NCBI GenBank assembly: GCA_023423675.1
Contig: JAFAFD010000163.1
Coordinates: 1-7,039, forward strand
DNA: 7,039 nt
Direction of reading: 5' to 3'
Source: Pseudomonadota bacterium
GTDB taxonomy: Bacteria > Pseudomonadota > Gammaproteobacteria > Xanthomonadales > Xanthomonadaceae
Part shown: positions 1 through 4,661 of the stretch, one piece after another
Layout of the letters: each line of letters starts with the position of its first letter
Numbering within the stretch: the stretch's first letter is position 1
Translations under genes and position numbers: made by a program
Notes under the pieces: model-generated
What the model saw: the letters and a program-made list of their open reading frames with translations, nothing else
What the model was told of the DNA's origin: nothing
Database searches by the model: none

Positions 1-511
1 TGGCCAACGCGGTGCCCGGGCAATCGTGGGCCTGGCAGGCGGTGTAGAACCACCACGGCTCGCCCTGCATCACCACCAGCTCGCCCGGTCCACTGGGCCC
101 GCTCAGCAGGCGCTTGCGCAGTGAGGGAATGTCCCTGTCCCTGGCCTCGGCCGCTGCGGTGTTCTGCATCAGGGTGTTGAAGGCAGCCAGCACCTTCGCG
201 TCCTTGCGGCCGCAGTCGTCCACGGTGTTGCCGCCCACCAGGGTGAAGAAGTGGGTGGCCAGCGGGTTGTCCTTGCAGGTGAGTTCGGCGCCGGGGGTTT
301 GTTCTTCCGGCTCGCCTTCGTTGTCCCACACCGAAGGGTCCACGTCGTCTTCAATAGTCGGTTCGGGTTCGACCACAGTGGCGGCGGCGGGCACGTCGGT
401 TGGGGTTGCAGCGGCCGGCGCGGGCTCGGTGCCCGCCGGCGGTGCCGGAGCCTGCGAACACGCGGCCAGCAACGCGATCATCCATGAGAGGCCGATATGG
501 CGAGGCGTCAT
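1..511 (-). CDS. Ivy-like lysozyme inhibitor lipoprotein (5' part; runs off the window)
   Basis: This is an open frame of 170 codons read from an ATG at 511-509 to the window edge, so the C-terminus is missing. The start is preceded by AAGGA at 522-518, six bases away. Residues 1-17 form a short signal peptide ending in a lipobox, L15-A16-A17-C18, so C18 should be lipidated; Ser at +2 predicts outer-membrane sorting. Residues 19-48 are rich in Ala, Pro and Thr, and 49-72 are strongly acidic, which looks like a flexible tether. The globular part starts near residue 77. It contains AAFNTLMQ (109-116), like AAFNQMVQ in E. coli Ivy as I recall it, and ACQAHDC (158-164), which keeps the C-x-x-H-D-C loop that Ivy inserts into the active site of c-type lysozyme. 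C79 and C100 may form a further disulfide. The inferred role is protecting peptidoglycan from lysozyme. Membership rests on two short motifs and their spacing; a lineage-specific lipoprotein of other function is possible. Confidence 0.65.
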   Translation of the reverse strand, partial: MTPRHIGLSWMIALLAACSQAPAPPAGTEPAPAAATPTDVPAAATVVEPEPTIEDDVDPSVWDNEGEPEEQTPGAELTCKDNPLATHFFTLVGGNTVDDCGRKDAKVLAAFNTLMQNTAAAEARDRDIPSLRKRLLSGPSGPGELVVMQGEPWWFYTACQAHDCPGTALA

Positions 512-546
512 TCCCTGTCCTTGGGTGTGTGGAGTGCGACGGAGGG

Positions 547-552
547 ATTCTA
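547..552 (-). promoter_or_regulatory. Candidate -10 box for the lipoprotein gene
   Basis: TAGAAT on the minus strand matches the sigma-70 consensus TATAAT at five of six bases and would give a leader of roughly 30 bases before the lipoprotein ATG. No good -35 hexamer lies 16-18 bases upstream; that position falls inside the SMAG palindrome. The call is tentative. Confidence 0.25.
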
Positions 553-568
553 CGCGGTGCCGGCATTC

Positions 569-591
569 CGCCGGGCATGGCCCGGCGCTAC
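569..591 (-). repeat. SMAG-type REP palindrome (GTAG + 8-bp stem-loop)
   Basis: On the minus strand, GTAG (591-588) is followed directly by a perfect inverted repeat, CGCCGGGC / GCCCGGCG (587-580 and 576-569), with a 3-base loop. A GTAG tetranucleotide at the foot of a GC-rich palindrome defines the SMAG repeats that are abundant in Stenotrophomonas maltophilia intergenic DNA and are thought to be spread by RAYT (REP-associated tyrosine transposase) proteins. A second GTAG in the same orientation lies at 553-550, and an 8-bp palindrome TGCCGGCA at 558-565, so the element may extend to about 550. It sits between the gpsA terminator and the lipoprotein gene. In RNA it would form a stable hairpin that could add to termination or protect the 3' end of the upstream transcript. 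Confidence 0.75.
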
Positions 592-608
592 CGTCGGGTT
601 TCACCTGC

Positions 609-635
609 AAAAAAAACCCGGCACGTGGCCGGGGC
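609..635 (-). terminator. Rho-independent terminator after gpsA
   Basis: Read on the minus strand, the DNA just past the gpsA stop codon has a perfect 6-bp stem, CCCGGC / GCCGGG (633-628 and 622-617), with a 5-base loop, followed at once by eight T residues (616-609). That is a textbook intrinsic terminator, starting about 10 bases after the stop. On the plus strand the same hairpin is followed by GCTTTT, so weak termination in the other direction is possible. Confidence 0.9.
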
Positions 636-643
636 TTTTCGAT

Positions 644-1669
644 TCACTTGAACAGCGTGTCCGGATATTCCGGTTTCTGTTCCCGCGCCAGCAGGGCGCG
701 CAGGCCTTCTGCAGGCGTCTGCTCGCCGTGCAGCACGGCACGCACACGATCAGAGATGGGCAGGTCGATGCCATGGCGGCGTGCCTGTCGCATCACTTCG
801 TCGGCGGTCTGCACCGATTCCACCACCTGGCCGATTTCGCGCACGGCATCCTGCAGCGTCTGCCCGCGGCCCAGGGCCAGGCCCAGGCGGCGGTTACGCG
901 ACAGGTCGCCGGTGCAGGTCAGCACCAGGTCGCCCAGGCCAGCCAGACCCATCAGGGTTTCCGGCTTGGCACCGATGGCGGCGGCAAGCCGCAGCATCTC
1001 GTTCAGACCACGCGTGATCAGGCCGGCACGGGCGTTCAGGCCCAGCTGCATGCCATCAGCCACGCCGGTGGCCACGGCCAGCACGTTCTTCATCGCGCCG
1101 CCCAGCTCGGCACCCACCATGTCATCGCCCGTATAGGCGCGGAACGCCGGGCCATGCATGGCTTCGGCCACGGTCTGTGCGAACTCCGGCACGTCGCCGT
1201 GCACGGTGATGGCGGTGGGCAGGCCCAGGGTCACTTCCTTGGCGAACGACGGCCCGGTGACCACGGCCAGCGGCACGTCGTCACCCAGGATCTCGCGCGC
1301 CACTTCATGCAGGAAGCGGCCCGAACCGGGTTCAAAACCCTTGGTGGCCCACGCCACGCCGGCACCGGCCGGACGCAGCGGTGCCAGCGCACGCACGGTT
1401 TCGTTGAACGCGTGCGACGGGGTCACCACCAGCACCCAGGCGGCATCCTGCAGGGCGGCCGCCATGTCGGTGGTCGCACGCAGGCTGTCCGGCAGGGGGA
1501 TGCCCGGCAGGTAACGCGGGTTCTCGTGGCGCTGGTCGATGGCTTCGACCACGGCGGCATCGCGCCCCCACAGCACGGTCGGGTGACCGTGCCGGGCAAG
1601 CAGGGTGGCCAGCGCGGTTCCCCAGGAACCCGCGCCCAGCACGGCGATCTTGTCAGCGGTAGTGCTCAT
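644..1669 (-). CDS. gpsA: Glycerol-3-phosphate dehydrogenase [NAD(P)+]
   Basis: This 341-residue cytoplasmic enzyme reduces dihydroxyacetone phosphate to sn-glycerol 3-phosphate, the backbone precursor of phospholipids. The length is normal for bacterial GpsA. The N-terminal Rossmann fold carries the dinucleotide-binding motif [10 protein letters not shown] (12-21). Other family signatures follow in order: [11 protein letters not shown] (107-117), GPSFAKEV (139-146), the conserved Lys in GAMKN (K194), the substrate-binding stretch [11 protein letters not shown] (211-221), and [14 protein letters not shown] (241-254) followed by SRNRRLG (257-263). No key residue appears to be missing. The ATG at 1669 lies 20 bases after the secB stop with only a weak Shine-Dalgarno, which suggests co-transcription and perhaps coupling with secB; secB-gpsA adjacency is also seen in E. 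coli. The gene ends at a strong intrinsic terminator. Confidence 0.97.
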   Translation of the reverse strand: MSTTADKIAVLGAGSWGTALATLLARHGHPTVLWGRDAAVVEAIDQRHENPRYLPGIPLPDSLRATTDMAAALQDAAWVLVVTPSHAFNETVRALAPLRPAGAGVAWATKGFEPGSGRFLHEVAREILGDDVPLAVVTGPSFAKEVTLGLPTAITVHGDVPEFAQTVAEAMHGPAFRAYTGDDMVGAELGGAMKNVLAVATGVADGMQLGLNARAGLITRGLNEMLRLAAAIGAKPETLMGLAGLGDLVLTCTGDLSRNRRLGLALGRGQTLQDAVREIGQVVESVQTADEVMRQARRHGIDLPISDRVRAVLHGEQTPAEGLRALLAREQKPEYPDTLFK

Positions 1670-1689
1670 CCGTGACGTCGCAGCGGGGA

Positions 1690-2208
1690 TCAGGCGTTGC
1701 CGGCCGGCTCGGAGTCAGCCAGCGACGGTGCGTCGCCCTGCTCCTGGCGCTGGCGCAGGGTTTCTGCGTACAGGCCTTCGAAGTTGATCGGCTGCAGGAA
1801 GAACGGCGGGAAGCCGCCGGCCTGGATCAGGTCGCTGACCAGCTGGCGCACGTACGGGAACAGGATGTTCGGGCACTGGGTGCCGAGCAGCACATCGATC
1901 GACTGCGGGTCCAGACCGACCAGACCGAACACGCCGGCCTGCTTCACTTCGGCCACGTAGGCGGTGCGCTCACCGGCCTGGCAGGTCAGGGTGACGGCCA
2001 GCACGACTTCGAAGGCGTTCTCGCCCAGGCGCTGCACCTGCTGGTTCAGGTTGAGCTGCAGTTCCGGCTGCACCTGGTCATTGAAGATGGTCGGGGCATT
2101 CGGCGATTCGAAGGAAACGTCCTTGACGTAGATCTTCTCGACGGTGAATGCGGGGCCGTTGGCGGCATCGACCGGCGCGACGGCGCCGTTGGTGATCTCT
2201 TCGGACAT
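1690..2208 (-). CDS. secB: Protein-export chaperone SecB
   Basis: SecB is a cytosolic tetrameric chaperone that keeps precursor proteins unfolded and delivers them to SecA for Sec export. The 172-residue protein has the family core: [16 protein letters not shown] (24-39), PELQLNLN (48-55), and the highly conserved [13 protein letters not shown] (109-121) followed by [18 protein letters not shown] (127-144). The first ~20 residues and the acidic, Ala-rich tail (about 158-172) are variable, as usual. The open frame extends 33 codons further upstream, but the ATG at 2208 is preferred: it gives the normal SecB N-terminus, and GGAG lies nine bases before it. The gene follows the yibN-like rhodanese with a 99-base gap and precedes gpsA. 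In E. coli the order is yibN-grxC-secB-gpsA; no grxC lies here. Confidence 0.97.
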   Translation of the reverse strand: MSEEITNGAVAPVDAANGPAFTVEKIYVKDVSFESPNAPTIFNDQVQPELQLNLNQQVQRLGENAFEVVLAVTLTCQAGERTAYVAEVKQAGVFGLVGLDPQSIDVLLGTQCPNILFPYVRQLVSDLIQAGGFPPFFLQPINFEGLYAETLRQRQEQGDAPSLADSEPAGNA

Positions 2209-2217
2209 TTCCAGTAA

Positions 2218-2221
2218 CTCC
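2218..2221 (-). promoter_or_regulatory. Ribosome-binding site that fixes the secB start
   Basis: GGAG on the minus strand stands nine bases before the ATG at 2208. The alternative in-frame starts upstream (TTG at 2307, ATG at 2298) have no properly spaced Shine-Dalgarno; the only purine run there touches the ATG directly. Confidence 0.6.
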
Positions 2222-2307
2222 AATGAATGCAATGAAAACGAGTGTCGAACTACAGGATTGGGGGCGGCGGCAGGCCCATACAAGGCCAGTTCCGCCATCC
2301 CCTGCAA

Positions 2308-2745
2308 TCAGTTGCGGCCCTTGACCAGCGGCAACTCGGCCTGCTGCCAGGCGGGAATGCCGCCCTCCAGCACGAAGACCTTCTCGAAACCGGCCTTCTT
2401 CAGCGTCTTGGCGGCGGTTTCCGATGCGTTGCCGCTGCGGCACACCAGCACCACCGGGCTCTGCTTGGCGTTGGCCACCAGCTTGTGCTCGGCGTTGAAG
2501 GCGCTGGCCTGGGCACTGCGGCTGCCGGCGATGTGGCCCTTTTCGAAGTCAGCGCTGGGCGACAGATCGACCACGACCGCGCCACCGGCATTCATCAGGT
2601 GGGTCAGCTCGGCCGGCTTGATGCCCTTGTAGCCCCGGAACAGGCGGCGGGTTTCAGTGACGATGAGGGCCACGGTCAGGCCGACCAGGGCAGCGGACAG
2701 CATCGGGTTTCGGCCTGCAAAGGCCAGCAACTCTTCGTAATTCAC
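2308..2745 (-). CDS. yibN: Membrane-anchored rhodanese-like protein (YibN-like)
   Basis: The protein has 145 residues: a short N-terminal part, one hydrophobic segment (about 15-31) ending before positive charges (R33, R34, R37), and a single rhodanese domain (about 42-143). The domain shows AVVVDLSPSADFEKGHIAGS (56-75), the active-site loop CRSGNAS with C102, and the closing VFVLEGGIPAW (123-133). Rhodaneses carry sulfur on this cysteine as a persulfide; the partner here is unknown. The N-terminus (FAGRNPMLS, 9-17) matches E. coli YibN (FVGRHPILS, from memory), and YibN also lies upstream of secB-gpsA, so orthology is likely. YibN has been reported to associate with the membrane insertase YidC, which would fit a gene beside secB; that role is not shown here. 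The start is GTG at 2745 without a clear Shine-Dalgarno; it is chosen because it reproduces the YibN N-terminus. The catalytic domain should face the cytoplasm if the charge rule holds. Confidence 0.88.
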   Translation of the reverse strand: MNYEELLAFAGRNPMLSAALVGLTVALIVTETRRLFRGYKGIKPAELTHLMNAGGAVVVDLSPSADFEKGHIAGSRSAQASAFNAEHKLVANAKQSPVVLVCRSGNASETAAKTLKKAGFEKVFVLEGGIPAWQQAELPLVKGRN

Positions 2746-2802
2746 TCAGGTCACGGGTCGATTAAGCGGGCGCCGATTGTCGCACAAGCCGCAGGGGGCC
2801 CG

Positions 2803-3234
2803 TCACTGCCCCTTCCACAGGTCCGGCAGGCCGGCCGCCTGCCACCAGCGCTTGGCTTCCGGGTCCCAGCGCCAGCGCTCGACCACCACCACGGTGCGCT
2901 CGGCCTGGGTGTTCTGGTTGATCACCCCGATTTCCACCCGGCGCTCGACCTGGCCACCGTCCAGCGAGGCGCTGCTGCGCTCGCGGTAGGAGGACACGCG
3001 CAGCTGCGCGTAACGGTTGAGCTCGAACTCGGTGGGCGGCTTTTCCTTGCGCAGCTCCGGGTCCAGGTAGGCAATGGCATCGTCCATGCTGCCCCAGCGG
3101 ATGGTCGCCCCGTAGGCGATCTGGGTCTCTTCCAGCAGCTTGCGCTGCTTGCGGGTGAGGTCGTCGGCAGCAGCACCGGCCACGGCACTGACCAGCAGCA
3201 GGGAGCACATCAGGATCTGGATCAGGCGGCGCAT
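2803..3234 (-). CDS. Exported protein of unknown function, possibly NTF2-like
   Basis: I do not recognise a named family. The 143-residue protein opens with a classical Sec signal peptide: MRR, a hydrophobic core (about 4-18) and a small-residue AGAAA stretch (19-23) suited to signal peptidase I, so the mature protein of about 120 residues should be periplasmic. C10 lies inside the hydrophobic core and is not a lipobox. The mature part starts with a charged helix (24-40), then YGATIRWGSMDDAIAYLDPELR (41-62 region), and ends in alternating strand-like segments with ERRVEIGV (97-104) and TVVVVERWRWD (114-124), then a Trp-rich tail (W130, W131, W140). Helix followed by a curved sheet resembles small NTF2-like proteins, but this is an impression from pattern only. 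The ATG at 3234 has GGGG nine bases upstream. The gene lies 32 bases after the YiiD_C gene and 57 before yibN, probably in one transcript. Confidence 0.8.
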   Translation of the reverse strand: MRRLIQILMCSLLLVSAVAGAAADDLTRKQRKLLEETQIAYGATIRWGSMDDAIAYLDPELRKEKPPTEFELNRYAQLRVSSYRERSSASLDGGQVERRVEIGVINQNTQAERTVVVVERWRWDPEAKRWWQAAGLPDLWKGQ

Positions 3235-3266
3235 CGGTGGTTTCCCCAGGACGTCAGCCTGCCATC

Positions 3267-3734
3267 CTACCCTTTGGCGAAGGCAACGAAACGACCGCTC
3301 AGTTCGGCGGCCGACCGGCCGTCGGCGCCCGGCTGGCGGGCGACGATGCTGATGCGGGCCTTGCCGCGCTGGCGGAAGGTGGACAGGAACGTATCCCAGC
3401 TGCTGGCTTCGGCGGTTTCGGCGTGGGCGTGCAGGTCTTCATAGACCGGGGCCAGGTAGCGCAGGTTGCTGTCGGCCACGTAGACCTCGGCATCGTGCCC
3501 GGCCAGGCGCAGGCGCAGGCTGACCAGCGCCCAGCCGGACAGGGTCAGCACCGAGGCCAGGCTGCCGCCGAACGCGTTGCCCTTGTCGTTGACGTTGGCG
3601 GCCAGTGGCGCGGTGATGCGCAGCACGCCATCGGCGTAGCCATCCAGGCGGATCTGCATCGCACGTACCGCCGGCATGCAGTCCAGCACGTCCTGCAGGG
3701 AGGCCAACGAGGAAGTCAGGGCATCAACGGACAT
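3267..3734 (-). CDS. YiiD_C-domain hotdog protein (thioesterase-like; possible malonyl-ACP decarboxylase)
   Basis: The 155-residue protein is a single hotdog-fold domain of the kind found at the C-terminus of E. coli YiiD. The signature is NVNDKGNAFGGSLASVLTLSGW (residues 47-68), with N47, N49, K51 and the G56-G57 turn, followed by ADSNLRYLAPV (87-97). Such proteins are usually labelled putative thioesterases. E. coli YiiD and stand-alone relatives in other Proteobacteria have, as I recall, been shown to act as malonyl-ACP decarboxylases (MadA, MadB), which make acetyl-ACP to prime fatty acid synthesis; this single-domain protein has the MadB layout. Which activity applies cannot be settled from sequence. 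There is no signal peptide, so it is cytoplasmic. The start at 3734 gives a normal N-terminus but a weak Shine-Dalgarno; an in-frame ATG at 3767 would add a Cys-rich stretch that looks non-coding. It diverges from hemD across 34 bases. Confidence 0.88.
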   Translation of the reverse strand: MSVDALTSSLASLQDVLDCMPAVRAMQIRLDGYADGVLRITAPLAANVNDKGNAFGGSLASVLTLSGWALVSLRLRLAGHDAEVYVADSNLRYLAPVYEDLHAHAETAEASSWDTFLSTFRQRGKARISIVARQPGADGRSAAELSGRFVAFAKG

Positions 3735-3768
3735 CGAGCAGCAACCACGACAACGAAGGGCCCGCATA
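3735..3768. promoter_or_regulatory. Divergent intergenic gap between the YiiD_C gene and hemD
   Basis: Only 34 bases separate the two start codons, so at least one promoter must overlap the coding region of the other gene. I find no convincing -35/-10 pair for either direction. GAAGGG at 3755-3760 is the hemD ribosome-binding site. An 8-bp palindrome, TGACGTCA (3770-3777), overlaps the hemD start codon just outside the gap. Confidence 0.5.
3755..3760 (+). promoter_or_regulatory. Ribosome-binding site that fixes the hemD start
   Basis: GAAGGG lies eight bases before the ATG at 3769. The next in-frame ATG (3778) would be 17 bases away, too far, and the open frame upstream of 3769 runs antisense through the YiiD_C gene. 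Confidence 0.65.
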
Positions 3769-4557
3769 ATGACGTCAATGGCCAACCATACGATACCCAC
3801 TGGCTGGACCCTGATCTCGCTGCGGCCGCAGGGACAGCATGCCGGGCTGAGGCTGGCTGCGGCCAGGCTGGGCGGGGCCACCGTGGCGTTGTCGCCGTGG
3901 CGGCTGCAGTGGCTGCAGGGCGCGGCGGTCGAACAGCGGCTGAACCGGGCGCTGTCCTGCACGCGGGTGGTGTTCACCAGCCCGGCGGCGGTCGCGGCCG
4001 CTGCGGCACTGCAGCACCTGCCGGCGGCCCAGCGTGGCCCGTGGCTGACCGTGGGTGAAGGCACCGCGCGCGCCCTGCACGCGCAGGGCATCACCGACGT
4101 GCATGCGCCGCAGCGGATGGACAGCGAAGGCCTGCTGGGCCTGCCGGTGCTGGCCGACGTGCGCGGCACGGATGTCGGCCTGGTGACCGCGCCCGGCGGC
4201 CGTGGCCTGATCGCCGCACAGCTTGAGGCGGCGGGCGCGCGGATCATTCGTGCCGACATCTACCAGCGGGTGCCGCTGGTGATACCGCGGCGAAAACTGG
4301 CGCGATTGGCCCACTCGGGGACGCCGTGGTTGCTGGCCGTCAGCAGCGGCGAGGCCCTGCAGCGCTTCTGGCAGCAGCTGTCCCCCGGTTGGCAGCAGCG
4401 CCTGTGTGAACAGGCCATCGTGCTGGCCGCCAGCGACCGCCTGGCCGAGCAGGCGCGGGCGCTGGGGCTGGCCCGCGTGGTGCGCAGCGAAGGGCCCACC
4501 GTCACCCAGATGACGGCAGCCGCACACGCCGCGCTCACTGCACCGGCAGCGACCTGA
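3769..4557 (+). CDS. hemD: Uroporphyrinogen-III synthase
   Basis: HemD closes hydroxymethylbilane to uroporphyrinogen III with inversion of ring D, the branch-point step of heme, siroheme and cobalamin synthesis, in the cytosol. The 262-residue length is usual. The family diverges strongly, but its weak signatures occur in the right order: FTSPAAV (69-75), LTVGEGTARAL (93-103), DSEGLL (118-123), then in the second lobe GRGLIAAQLEAAG (144-156) followed by IYQRVP (164-169), VSSGEALQRF (191-200) and ASDRLAEQARALG (221-233). These alternate between two similar domains joined by linkers, as in known HemD structures. The gene is followed by hemX after 104 bases and then hemY. hemC, its neighbour in E. 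coli and many others, is not upstream. The extra C-terminal Ala/Thr-rich residues (253-262) look dispensable. Confidence 0.93.
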   Translation: MTSMANHTIPTGWTLISLRPQGQHAGLRLAAARLGGATVALSPWRLQWLQGAAVEQRLNRALSCTRVVFTSPAAVAAAAALQHLPAAQRGPWLTVGEGTARALHAQGITDVHAPQRMDSEGLLGLPVLADVRGTDVGLVTAPGGRGLIAAQLEAAGARIIRADIYQRVPLVIPRRKLARLAHSGTPWLLAVSSGEALQRFWQQLSPGWQQRLCEQAIVLAASDRLAEQARALGLARVVRSEGPTVTQMTAAAHAALTAPAAT

Positions 4558-4563
4558 ACAGGC

Positions 4564-4585
4564 ACCCGGCACACGCTTGCCGGGT
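4564..4585 (+). other. Stem-loop between hemD and hemX
   Basis: A perfect 8-bp inverted repeat, ACCCGGCA / TGCCGGGT (4564-4571 and 4578-4585), with a 6-base loop begins seven bases after the hemD stop. It is followed by TTCAGC rather than a T-tract, so it is a poor terminator; it could stall or stabilise the hemD 3' end or cause partial attenuation. The rest of the 104-base gap shows no gene; its last part carries the hemX ribosome-binding site AAGGA (4651-4655). Confidence 0.55.
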
Positions 4586-4661
4586 TCAGCGCCAACGGTA
4601 ATGCTGTGTCCAACGCTGCCTGCTGGCTCCCCGCCGGCGACGCCGCCGACAAGGAAGCCCG

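Noticed and set aside
497..1675. A 392-codon open frame on the plus strand
   Set aside because: It is antisense to gpsA over nearly its whole length and crosses the gpsA terminator and SMAG palindrome; the protein is His/Gln/Gly-rich with no domain.
2209..2307. Longer SecB with 33 extra N-terminal residues
   Set aside because: The family N-terminus starts at the ATG at 2208, which has a well-spaced GGAG; the extension has no usable ribosome-binding site and no similarity to SecB.
2761..2787. Promoter for yibN-secB-gpsA (TTGTGC, 15 bases, CTTAAT on the minus strand)
   Set aside because: The spacing is too short and only 3 and 4 of 6 bases match the -35 and -10 consensus; the overlapping TTGT/ACAA inverted repeat is too short to mean much.
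2242..3444. A 400-codon open frame on the plus strand
   Set aside because: It lies antisense to secB's leader, yibN, the exported protein and the YiiD_C gene, all of which have clear family or signal-peptide evidence. Long antisense frames are expected in DNA this rich in G and C, and its translation is low-complexity Gly/Ala/His/Gln.
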